Assembly (NCBI GenBank): GCA_031400005.1
Contig: JANNPJ010000473.1
Location: forward strand, 1 to 15,254
From: JANNPJ01 sp031400005
GTDB lineage: Bacteria; Actinomycetota; Actinomycetes; Actinomycetales; Kineosporiaceae
Direction of reading: 5' to 3'
DNA length: 15,254 bases
Position 1 is the first letter of the stretch, and every line of letters begins with the position of its first letter. Shown one piece after another: positions 1 through 6,177 of the stretch. Made by a program: the position numbers and the translations under genes. The notes under the pieces were generated by a model. It saw nothing but the letters and a program-made list of their open reading frames with translations, was not told the DNA's origin and made no database searches.

Positions 1-122
1 TCACCGCCGACTACGTCACCGCCGATTACCGCTTCGTCGAACTGGATGCCGCCCACTGGCTCCCCGAAACCCACCCCAAGGACGTCGCCGAGGCCATCTT
101 CACCCGAGTCAGCTCCGCTTAA
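1..122 (+). CDS. Alpha/beta hydrolase, C-terminal fragment
   Basis: The reading frame is open from the left edge (first full codon at position 3) to TAA at 120-122 and gives the last 39 residues of a protein. The segment YRFVELDAAHWLPETHP matches the C-terminal end of alpha/beta-hydrolase-fold enzymes of the epoxide hydrolase/haloalkane dehalogenase type. There the histidine of the catalytic triad sits just before a W-L-P-E-x-x-P stretch, and a final helix follows (here DVAEAIFTRV). The nucleophile and acid residues lie outside the window, so substrate and exact activity cannot be read. The last codons form one arm of the inverted repeat at 108-175. The gene converges on the minus-strand gene that ends at 178. 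Confidence 0.72.
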   Translation, partial: TADYVTADYRFVELDAAHWLPETHPKDVAEAIFTRVSSA

Positions 123-175
123 GCCGGTGAAACACGATCAACTACGGCTTCAGCACCGGCTTAACCGGAGCTGAC
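108..175. terminator. Bidirectional terminator hairpin between convergent genes
   Basis: Positions 108-129 and 154-175 are inverted repeats of 22 bp with a single mismatch, separated by a 24-nt loop (130-153). The innermost 9 bp (AAGCCGGTG/CACCGGCTT) pair perfectly. The left arm includes the last codons and the stop of the hydrolase. The right arm ends 2 bp before the stop codon of the minus-strand gene at 178. There is no T-tract, which is common for actinobacterial terminators. The location between convergent genes favours termination in both directions. Confidence 0.7.
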
Positions 176-177
176 AC

Positions 178-786
178 CTACTTCAAACCAACGGACCGCA
201 GCTCCAGAGCAGCCAAGCGGCGAATGGTCTCCGGGTCGCCGGTGCGCCAGCCCTCCACCGGGTCGTCGCCGATTGCCTGCAACCGGGCCAAGGGGGCGGT
301 GGTCAAGGCGCGCAGGGCGAGCAAGCGGTCCCCGCCGGGGGTACGGGCCAGGGTCGCGGCGGCGCCGGCGCGACGGCCGAACCGCAGCCGCAGGAACAGC
401 CAAGGGACGACGACCGCCAGCACCGGAGGGACGGCCACGGCCAGCGCCAGCACGACGGCCAGGGTGGTCGCCCGCTCGTCCAGGCCGTGGCCGGCGCCGG
501 CCAGTTCGCGGGCCGCATTTCCGGCCGCTCGCAGCGGTGACTTGACCGTGTCCCCGACCAGCGGGATCTTGCCTGCGCTGTTGCCTGCGCTGTCGAGGTT
601 GCCGGCGATTCCGTTCGCGCCGCCCTCGACCTTGCGGCCGACTTCGGCGAAGGCGGTGAGGGCCGCGTGCACGGCCCTACCGATCAGGAACCAGAGCACG
701 ACCCAGAGCGCGACCAGAAGATCCGCAAGGGCTTGGACCGTGGCTCGTCCCGGACGAGCCGCGTACGGCAAGAAGCGTGGGCTCAT
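178..786 (-). CDS. Hypothetical two-helix membrane protein
   Basis: This is a 202-residue protein of unknown function. Two hydrophobic segments (about residues 20-42 and 107-133) predict two membrane helices. Between them lies a small-residue-rich loop with the stretch GKIPLVGDTVKSPL, which could form an amphipathic helix. The C-terminal ~65 residues are charged and probably cytoplasmic. The motif PYAARPGR just after the start is one I recall from similar actinobacterial membrane proteins, which is why ATG at 784-786 is chosen. An in-frame ATG (796-798) and GTG (799-801) lie 4 and 5 codons upstream. No clear Shine-Dalgarno sequence supports any of the three. The gene is divergent from ald and convergent with the hydrolase. 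Confidence 0.75.
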   Translation of the reverse strand: MSPRFLPYAARPGRATVQALADLLVALWVVLWFLIGRAVHAALTAFAEVGRKVEGGANGIAGNLDSAGNSAGKIPLVGDTVKSPLRAAGNAARELAGAGHGLDERATTLAVVLALAVAVPPVLAVVVPWLFLRLRFGRRAGAAATLARTPGGDRLLALRALTTAPLARLQAIGDDPVEGWRTGDPETIRRLAALELRSVGLK

Positions 787-852
787 GACGTCGATCATCA
801 CAGGGCGGCACGGCCCGGTCGAGCGGGTGCGCCACCGGAATGGCCAGGTCCC

Positions 853-864
853 TCACTAGAGTGA
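853..864. promoter_or_regulatory. Candidate -10 box within an operator-like inverted repeat upstream of ald
   Basis: TCACT-AG-AGTGA is a perfect 5-bp inverted repeat with a 2-bp centre. It contains TAGAGT (857-862), which fits the actinobacterial TANNNT -10 pattern. No good -35 is visible. It lies about 50 bp before the ald start in the divergent region shared with the membrane-protein gene, so a regulator bound here could block ald transcription. It is a short motif and could occur by chance. Confidence 0.3.
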
Positions 865-911
865 CGAGGCCAGGGAGCTCGGGTGAGTATCAGGTGAGAG
901 GTGCGTGCCAA

Positions 912-2027
912 GTGAAGATCGGCGTTCCGCGCGAGATCAAGAATCACGAGTACCGAGTAGCCATCACCCCGTCGGGGGTGCATGAGCTGGTCAGGGCCGG
1001 GCATCAGGTTTTCATCGAGCAGGCGGCCGGCGAGGGTTCGTCGATCAGCGATGCCGATTTCGTGGCCGCCGGAGCCGACATCCTGGCCACCGCTGACGAG
1101 GTCTGGGCCAGCGCCGACCTGATCCTCAAGGTGAAAGAGCCGATCGCCGCCGAGTACCATCGGATGCGCTCTGGCCAGGTGCTTTTCACCTACCTGCACC
1201 TAGCGGCGGACCAGCCGCTGACCGAGGAACTGGTCAAACGCAACGTCACGGCGATCGCCTACGAGACGGTTGAGGCAGCCGATCACTCGCTGCCGCTGCT
1301 GGCGCCGATGAGCGAGGTGGCCGGCCGGCTCGCCCCGCAGGTCGGTGCCGCCACGCTGATGCGGGCCGAGGGCGGGCGTGGGGTCCTGCTCGGTGGCGTC
1401 TCCGGGGTCTGGGCGGCCAAAGTGGTGATCATCGGCGCTGGTGTGGCCGGTGCCAACGCCGCGGCGATCGCGCTCGGGATGCAGGCCGAGGTGGTACTGC
1501 TGGACCGCAACATCGAGCGGCTTCGGCAGATGGACCGGATCTACCAGGGCCATGTCCAGACCGTCGCCTCGAACTCGTACGAGGTCGAGAAGACGATCAT
1601 GGACGCCGACCTGGTGATCGGCGCCGTGCTGGTGGCCGGTGCCAAGGCACCCAAGCTGGTCACGAATGAGCAGGTCAGCCGGATGCGGCCAGGCAGTGTG
1701 CTGGTGGACATCGCGATCGATCAGGGTGGCTGTTTCGAGGACTCCAGGCCGACGACGCACGCCGACCCGACGTACAAGGTGCACGACTCGGTCTTCTACT
1801 GTGTCGCGAACATGCCCGGGGCCGTCCCGCACACCAGCACCTATGCGCTGACCAATGTCACTCTGCCGTACGCCCTGGAGTTGGCCGGGCAGGGCTGGCG
1901 CGAGGCGATGCGGCGGGACCCGGTGCTGGCGAAGGGACTCAACACCCACGACGGAGTGGTGACAAACCAGCCGGTCGCCCAGGCTCATGAGATGCCGTTC
2001 GCCACCCTGAGCGAGGTATTGGCCTGA
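912..2027 (+). CDS. ald: Alanine dehydrogenase
   Basis: The enzyme catalyses NAD-dependent interconversion of L-alanine with pyruvate and ammonia in the cytoplasm. Starting at GTG 912 gives 371 residues, the length of the M. tuberculosis enzyme. The start MKIGVPREIKNHEYRV is the family signature. The expected active-site residues fall in register: Arg15, Lys75 (LKVKEP) and His96 (YLHLA). The Rossmann glycine motif VIIGAGVAG follows at about 176-184, and VDIAIDQGG near 270 carries the conserved aspartate. The frame stays open upstream to an ATG at 840, but those 24 residues are not part of the family and GAGAGG (896-901) sits 10 nt before the GTG. The stop is 2 bp before the xerD start, suggesting co-transcription. 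Confidence 0.95.
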   Translation: MKIGVPREIKNHEYRVAITPSGVHELVRAGHQVFIEQAAGEGSSISDADFVAAGADILATADEVWASADLILKVKEPIAAEYHRMRSGQVLFTYLHLAADQPLTEELVKRNVTAIAYETVEAADHSLPLLAPMSEVAGRLAPQVGAATLMRAEGGRGVLLGGVSGVWAAKVVIIGAGVAGANAAAIALGMQAEVVLLDRNIERLRQMDRIYQGHVQTVASNSYEVEKTIMDADLVIGAVLVAGAKAPKLVTNEQVSRMRPGSVLVDIAIDQGGCFEDSRPTTHADPTYKVHDSVFYCVANMPGAVPHTSTYALTNVTLPYALELAGQGWREAMRRDPVLAKGLNTHDGVVTNQPVAQAHEMPFATLSEVLA

Positions 2028-2029
2028 CC

Positions 2030-3040
2030 GTGAGCGGTGTGGCGGTGGTGAACAGCGTGAGCCCGGTAGCCAGCGCGGGTCCGGGGGCCCGCGCGGGCCC
2101 GGTGGCCAGCGGCGTCACCAGTCTGAGCCGGGCGGTCGCCGGATACCTGGATCACCTGGCCGTGGAGCGCGGGCTCGCCGTCAACACGCTCGGTGCCTAC
2201 CGGCGAGATCTTCGCCGGTACGTCGACTTCCTGCAGGCGCGAGGGCTCGATGACCCGGAGCGGATCCGGGAGGTGGAAGTCACCGACTTCCTCGCGGCGA
2301 TCCGCACGGGGGACGACGGAGCCGCGCCGCTGAGTGCCAGTTCGGCGGCGCGGACCGTGGTCGCGGTCCGCGGCTTCCACCGGTTCCTGGTGCTGGAGGG
2401 CAAGACGACGATCGACCCGGCCGGCCAGGTGCAGCCGCCGAGCACACCCAAGCGGCTACCGAAGGCGATCAGCCTGGCCGCCGTCGAGCGGGTGCTGGCG
2501 GCGGCGGGCCCACCGGACACCCCGACCGGCCTGCGGGACCGGGCCCTGCTGGAGTTGCTTTACGGCTGCGGTGCGCGGATCAGTGAGGCGGTCGGCTGCG
2601 CGGTTGACGACCTGGACCAGACCGAGGGCCTGGTCCGGCTGCACGGCAAGGGCTCCAAGCAGCGGGTGGTGCCGATCGGCTCGTACGCCGTCACCGCGGT
2701 CGGAGCGTACCTGGTGCGGGGTCGGCCGACGCTGGCTGCCCGCGGCAAGGGCACCCCGGCTGTTTTCCTCAACGCTCGCGGTGGCCCGCTGTCTCGGCAG
2801 AGTGCCTGGGCGGTTCTGGCCGGTGCCGCCGACCGGGCGGGACTGACCGGGCGAGTGTCGCCGCACACCCTGCGGCACTCGTTCGCCACCCACCTGCTGG
2901 AGGGCGGCGCCGACGTCCGCGTCGTCCAGGAATTGCTCGGTCACGCTTCGGTGACCACCACCCAGCTTTATACCCAGGTCACCGCCGACACGTTGCGCGA
3001 GGTGTACACCGCCACCCACCCCAGAGCGCTGTACTCGTGA
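2030..3040 (+). CDS. xerD: Site-specific tyrosine recombinase XerD
   Basis: XerD-type recombinases resolve chromosome dimers at dif with XerC at the division septum. The 336-residue protein has an N-terminal SAM-like core-binding domain (about 31-125) and a C-terminal catalytic domain (about 140-330). All catalytic residues are visible: Arg183 (GARISE), Lys207 (HGKGSK), His279 and Arg282 (PHTLRHSFATHLL), His305 (LLGHASVTT) and the nucleophile Tyr314 (QLYTQ). The first ~30 residues are Ala/Gly/Pro-rich and do not belong to the fold. In-frame GTG codons at 2039, 2045, 2048 and 2057 are alternative starts; the ribosome site for 2030 is poor (GAGG at 2013-2016). XerD rather than XerC is inferred from the neighbourhood (ald, parA, scpAB). 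Confidence 0.9.
   Translation: MSGVAVVNSVSPVASAGPGARAGPVASGVTSLSRAVAGYLDHLAVERGLAVNTLGAYRRDLRRYVDFLQARGLDDPERIREVEVTDFLAAIRTGDDGAAPLSASSAARTVVAVRGFHRFLVLEGKTTIDPAGQVQPPSTPKRLPKAISLAAVERVLAAAGPPDTPTGLRDRALLELLYGCGARISEAVGCAVDDLDQTEGLVRLHGKGSKQRVVPIGSYAVTAVGAYLVRGRPTLAARGKGTPAVFLNARGGPLSRQSAWAVLAGAADRAGLTGRVSPHTLRHSFATHLLEGGADVRVVQELLGHASVTTTQLYTQVTADTLREVYTATHPRALYS
2062..2111. repeat. GC palindrome flanked by a direct repeat in the xerD 5' end
   Basis: Positions 2085-2100 are a perfect 16-bp palindrome (GGGCCCGCGCGGGCCC). A 14-bp direct repeat with one mismatch flanks it (2062-2075 and 2098-2111; CCCGGTRGCCAGCG), encoding PVAS twice. It lies in the low-complexity leader that is not part of the recombinase fold. 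It may form a stable mRNA hairpin over the early codons. Confidence 0.55.
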
Positions 3041-3114
3041 CATTTGTTCGCGAGCCCTACTGCGCTGATGACGTCGTCTTCCCTCGTCGACCGTTCCGCG
3101 CCTTCGATGGGGTT

Positions 3115-3135
3115 GCGTCTCCTCGGTCCAGACGC
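3115..3135. terminator. Weak hairpin downstream of xerD
   Basis: GCGTCT (3115-3120) pairs with AGACGC (3130-3135) across a 9-nt loop. The 6-bp stem lies 75 bp after the xerD stop and has no T-tract. It could weaken read-through, but the stem is short enough to arise by chance. Confidence 0.25.
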
Positions 3136-3269
3136 CGTCGCGCCTCCGGGCTCGCTCAGTTGAAGCGCTCTGCTTCACACTTGCACGGTGTGGTGTCACA
3201 ATAATTCGCTTCCAGGGGTGAGCGAAGGGAGAAGATTGCGGCTGAAGGGGCAATATTGTGGTGCCCGGC

Positions 3270-3299
3270 TTGAGCGCAACGCGACGCGCCGACTAGCCT
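3270..3299 (+). promoter_or_regulatory. Candidate promoter for the parA-scpAB unit
   Basis: TTGAGC (3270-3275) and TAGCCT (3294-3299) are separated by 18 bp and resemble a housekeeping-sigma -35/-10 pair. Transcription would start near 3306 and give a ~95-nt leader before parA. The leader contains a small GACC/GGTC hairpin near 3337-3347. The call rests on motif match and position only. Confidence 0.4.
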
Positions 3300-3401
3300 C
3301 GCTTCGTCCCGACCGGCAACGCGCGAGGATAGTTACTGACCGGAGGTCGGTGTCATGTTCCGAAGTCGGCCTGCGTCGACCAGCGCTACCGAGGAGACGA
3401 C

Positions 3402-4337
3402 GTGACAAACGACACGAGCACGCCGGCGGTGGACCTGACCATCGCCCGTGCCCCGGCGGATAGCACCGAGGGTCCGGTCCTCGGCCTGATGTCGGGTGGC
3501 GATGGCCCCACCGGGCGGCCGATGCCGGCCTTTCCCGAGCCCGTTCCGCTGGAGACCCATGGTCCGGCCCGGATCATTGCGATGTGCAACCAGAAGGGTG
3601 GGGTCGGCAAGACGACCTCGACGATCAACCTGGGTGCAGCGCTCGCCGAGTACGGGCGAAAGGTCCTGCTGGTCGATTTCGATCCGCAGGGTGCGCTCTC
3701 GGTGGGCCTGGGGATCAACCCGCACGAGCTCGATCAGACCGTCTACAACGTGCTGATGGACCGCGGCACGGTGCTCAAGGACGCGATCCGGGCGACGGCG
3801 CTGGAAAACCTTGACTTGCTCCCGGCCAACATCGACCTGTCCGCGGCCGAGGTGCAGCTAGTCGGCGAGGTGGCCCGGGAAACCGTCCTGGGGCGTGCGC
3901 TGCGCCCGATCATGGACGACTACGACGTCGTGCTGATCGACTGCCAGCCCTCCCTCGGACTGCTGACGATCAACGCGCTGACCGCGTCGCACGGGGTGGT
4001 GATCCCGCTGGAGTGTGAGTTCTTCGCCCTGCGCGGCGTTGCCCTGCTGGTGGAGACCATCGAGAAGGTCAAGGACCGGCTGAACCCCGGGCTCGAGGTC
4101 GACGGGATCCTGGCGACGATGTACGACCCGCGCACCCTGCACAGCCGCGAGGTGGTGTCCCGGGTGGTGGAAGCCTTCGGCGACCGGGTGTTTCACACCG
4201 TGATCGGCCGAACAGTGAAGTTCCCGGACGCGTCGGTGGCCGCGGAACCGATCACGACCTACGCCTCGTCGCACGCCGGTGCCTACGCCTACCGGTTGCT
4301 GGCGCGCGAACTGATCGCCCGTGGCGACGCAGCCTGA
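3402..4337 (+). CDS. parA: ParA/Soj-family partition ATPase
   Basis: This is a deviant-Walker ATPase of the ParA/MinD superfamily, 311 residues, which binds nucleoid DNA as an ATP dimer. The deviant Walker A KGGVGKTT is at 65-72 with signature Lys65 and Lys70. Walker A' VDFDPQG is at 91-97 and Walker B DVVLID ends at Asp180. The first ~55 residues are a Pro/Gly-rich extension before the fold, and the ATP core is complete. GTG at 3402 is supported by GAGGAG five bases upstream (3391-3396). No parB is adjacent, so this is the orphan paralogue typically found next to scpA in actinobacteria rather than the origin-proximal parAB pair. Its last codons overlap the scpA start by 17 bp, so translation is likely coupled. 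A role with ScpAB in chromosome organisation is inferred from context. Confidence 0.92.
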   Translation: MTNDTSTPAVDLTIARAPADSTEGPVLGLMSGGDGPTGRPMPAFPEPVPLETHGPARIIAMCNQKGGVGKTTSTINLGAALAEYGRKVLLVDFDPQGALSVGLGINPHELDQTVYNVLMDRGTVLKDAIRATALENLDLLPANIDLSAAEVQLVGEVARETVLGRALRPIMDDYDVVLIDCQPSLGLLTINALTASHGVVIPLECEFFALRGVALLVETIEKVKDRLNPGLEVDGILATMYDPRTLHSREVVSRVVEAFGDRVFHTVIGRTVKFPDASVAAEPITTYASSHAGAYAYRLLARELIARGDAA

Positions 4338-5430
4338 CACTGCTGACGCCGGACTCACCGAACCTGCCGCCGGCCCGATCGGACTCGCGGGCAATCCGAT
4401 CGGACCTGCGGCCAGCCCGATCGAACCTGCGGTCAGCCCGATCGCCGAGCCGATCGGAACGCTGGGACACGGCGACGAACCGCTGGTCCCCGGCGGCGTC
4501 CTGCCGGGCCGGTCGACGTCGACGTTCAGCGTGCACCTGGACAACTATGAGGGCCCGTTCGACCTGCTGCTCGGGCTGATCTCCAAGCACAAGCTCGACG
4601 TCACCGAGATCGCCATCTCCCGGGTCACCGACGAGTTCGTCGCCTACATCCGGGCCCTCGGTTCGGCCTGGGACCTCGGTGAGGTCAGCGAGTTTCTGCT
4701 GGTAGCGGCCACCTTGCTGGACCTCAAGGCGGCTCGGCTGCTGCCGGCGGCCGAGGTGGAGGACGACGAGGACCTGGCCTTGCTGGAGGCCCGAGACCTG
4801 CTGTTCGCTCGGCTGCTTCAGTACCGAGCGTTCAAGGACGTCGCGGCGACCTTCGCCGGCCGGATCACCACCGAGGCACTGCAGTCGCCTCGCGACGTCC
4901 CGATGGAGACCCACCTGACCCGGCTGCTCCCCGAATTGGTGCTCGGGCTGACTCCGTACCAGTTCGCCGAACTCGCCGCGAAGGCGATGACCCCGAAGGT
5001 TCCGCCGACCGTTGGCCTGGATCACCTGCACATGCCGGCGGTCAGCGTGCGCGAGCAGGCGGCGCTGATCGTCGAACGGCTGCGCCGCGTGCACTCGGCC
5101 AGTTTCCGGGCCCTGGTGTCGGACGCCGACGGCACCCAGGTGGTGATCGCGCGCTTCCTCGCCCTACTCGAGCTGTTCCGCGATGGTGCCGTCGCGTTCG
5201 ACCAGGCGGAGGCGCTGGGCGAACTGACGGTCCGGTGGACCGGGGCAGAGGACACCGAACTCACCCAGATCGACGAGTTCGAGGGCGCCGCCGCAGACTC
5301 GCCGCCCGAACCGGCGTCCGACCTCGTGATCGACCTGTCCAGCCCGCCGGAAACAGAGCTGGCGCCCGTGCCGAGCGAACGGCCGAGCGAACGGCCGAAC
5401 GAACGGCCGGGTTCGGCTGACGAGGCATGA
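4321..5430 (+). CDS. scpA: Segregation and condensation protein A
   Basis: ScpA is the kleisin subunit that bridges the SMC heads and binds ScpB in the bacterial condensin. The family core begins at about residue 69 with FSVHLDNYEGPFDLLLGLI, continues with HKLDVTEIAI, and ends with a winged helix near residue 300. At 369 residues it is clearly longer than the usual ~250-280. The excess is a 68-residue N-terminal tail with seven-residue repeats and a ~50-residue acidic, proline-rich C-tail ending in SERPSERPNERP. GTG 4321 is the only usable start, because the next in-frame GTG (4531) is inside the core. The gene overlaps parA by 17 bp and has no strong ribosome site. It stops 4 bp before scpB. 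Confidence 0.93.
   Translation: MATQPDTADAGLTEPAAGPIGLAGNPIGPAASPIEPAVSPIAEPIGTLGHGDEPLVPGGVLPGRSTSTFSVHLDNYEGPFDLLLGLISKHKLDVTEIAISRVTDEFVAYIRALGSAWDLGEVSEFLLVAATLLDLKAARLLPAAEVEDDEDLALLEARDLLFARLLQYRAFKDVAATFAGRITTEALQSPRDVPMETHLTRLLPELVLGLTPYQFAELAAKAMTPKVPPTVGLDHLHMPAVSVREQAALIVERLRRVHSASFRALVSDADGTQVVIARFLALLELFRDGAVAFDQAEALGELTVRWTGAEDTELTQIDEFEGAAADSPPEPASDLVIDLSSPPETELAPVPSERPSERPNERPGSADEA
4375..4458 (+). repeat. 21-bp in-frame tandem repeats in scpA N-tail
   Basis: Units at 4375-4395, 4396-4416 and 4417-4437 encode PIGLAGN, PIGPAAS and PIEPAVS. A shortened unit follows (4438-4449, PIAE) and then another PIG at 4450-4458. Each unit starts with CCGATC. The repeat lies upstream of the kleisin core in sequence predicted to be disordered, so unit gain or loss would keep the frame. 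Confidence 0.8.
5371..5406 (+). repeat. 12-bp tandem repeat at the scpA 3' end
   Basis: Three units of CCGAGCGAACGG (5371-5382 and 5383-5394 identical, 5395-5406 with one change) encode PSER/PSER/PNER near the C-terminus. The near-identity of adjacent units suggests recent slippage duplication in a non-structural tail. Confidence 0.85.
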
Positions 5431-5434
5431 TGAT

Positions 5435-6103
5435 GTGGTGAACGTACCGAGTCAGGAGTCGAGTCAGGACGCCGCAGACCAGGACGCCGCAGACCAGGAC
5501 GCCGAGCAGAACGCCCTGCCAGGTCTGACTCCGCCGCCGGACCTGGACCAGCTTCCCGGCGGTCCCCGAGCGGCCCTGGAAGCGATCCTGATGGTCGTCG
5601 ACCGCCCGGTGGACGAGCCGTCGCTGGCCTCCGCGCTCTCCTTGCCGGTGGCTCGGGTGACCGAGCTGCTGGCCGCGCTGGTGGCGGACTACGACAGCGC
5701 CGAGCGCGGTTTCCAGCTGCGCCGGGTGGCCGGTGGCTGGCGGATCTACAGCCGTCCAGAGCACGCTCCCGTCGTCGAGCGCTTCGTTCTTGACGGGCAG
5801 ACCTCGAGGCTCAGCCAGGCGGCGTTGGAGACGCTGGCGATCGTCGCCTACCGGCAGCCGGTCAGCCGGGCGCGGGTTTCCGGCGTCCGTGGTGTGAACG
5901 TGGACGCGGTGATGCGTACCCTGGTCACGCGTGGTCTGGTCGAAGAGGCTGGCAACGACCGGGAGACCGGCGCCATTCTTTACCGAACCACTGAACTGTT
6001 TCTACACAAACTCGGGTTGACCTCGTTGGACGAGCTGCCGGCATTGGCGCCGTTCCTGCCCGAGGTCGACGCCCTCGACGATTTCCCGTTAGGTATGCAA
6101 TGA
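5435..6103 (+). CDS. scpB: Segregation and condensation protein B
   Basis: ScpB is the winged-helix partner of ScpA in the SMC complex and acts as a dimer. The core runs from about residue 44 (RAALEAILMVVDRPV) through two winged-helix domains. It includes the typical segments GGWRIYSRPEHAPVVE and LSQAALETLAIVAYRQPVSR, followed by VRGVNVDAVMRTLVTRGLV. The length of 222 residues is normal. Two GTG codons stand in tandem at 5435 and 5438, with GAGG at 5422-5425 as ribosome site. The first ~40 residues are an acidic Q/D/A tail built from a 15-bp repeat. The gene follows scpA after 4 bp, as is usual for this pair. Confidence 0.93.
   Translation: MVNVPSQESSQDAADQDAADQDAEQNALPGLTPPPDLDQLPGGPRAALEAILMVVDRPVDEPSLASALSLPVARVTELLAALVADYDSAERGFQLRRVAGGWRIYSRPEHAPVVERFVLDGQTSRLSQAALETLAIVAYRQPVSRARVSGVRGVNVDAVMRTLVTRGLVEEAGNDRETGAILYRTTELFLHKLGLTSLDELPALAPFLPEVDALDDFPLGMQ
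5465..5506 (+). repeat. 15-bp tandem repeat in the scpB N-tail
   Basis: CAGGACGCCGCAGAC occurs at 5465-5479 and again, identical, at 5480-5494. A partial third copy is at 5495-5506. The product reads QDAADQDAADQDAE ahead of the folded domain. Identity of the two full units suggests recent expansion. Confidence 0.85.
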
Positions 6104-6141
6104 ACGAGCGAAACAAGTACAAAAAAGACAGTGCGTGGCTC

Positions 6142-6177
6142 ATGGCGACGACGAGCGCTAGCGAGGAGGAGCTGTGA
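6142..6177 (+). other. Possible 11-codon mini-ORF overlapping the rluB start
   Basis: ATG at 6142 opens MATTSASEEEL and stops at TGA 6175-6177, overlapping the rluB GTG (6174-6176). Its last codons are the GAG repeats that also form the rluB ribosome site. It could couple translation, but no ribosome site of its own is visible and it may be chance. Confidence 0.2.

Larger units (their letters stand above)
3041..3401. other. 361-bp intergenic region between xerD and parA
   Basis: I see no convincing gene here. Codon structure is lost and the sequence is more AT-rich in places than its surroundings, for example around 3195-3210 and 3250-3258. It holds a small hairpin at 3115-3135, a second with TGAAGC/GCTTCA arms (3161-3166, 3172-3177), a promoter candidate at 3270-3299 and the parA ribosome site GAGGAG (3391-3396). 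No parS-like 16-mer is present. The gap probably separates the ald–xerD unit from the parA–scpAB unit. A small RNA or leader cannot be excluded. Confidence 0.6.

Noticed and set aside
121..136. Partial parS-like half-site GTGAAAC near position 127
   Set aside because: The second half of the 16-bp parS palindrome is absent; the bases belong to the terminator hairpin and loop.
840..911. N-terminal extension of alanine dehydrogenase from ATG 840
   Set aside because: The added 24 residues match nothing in the family, and GTG 912 gives the standard 371 residues with active-site numbering in register.
3181..3207. TTGCAC as a -35 with AATAAT as a -10 upstream of parA
   Set aside because: The spacer is only about 13-15 bp. 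The 3270-3299 pair fits better.
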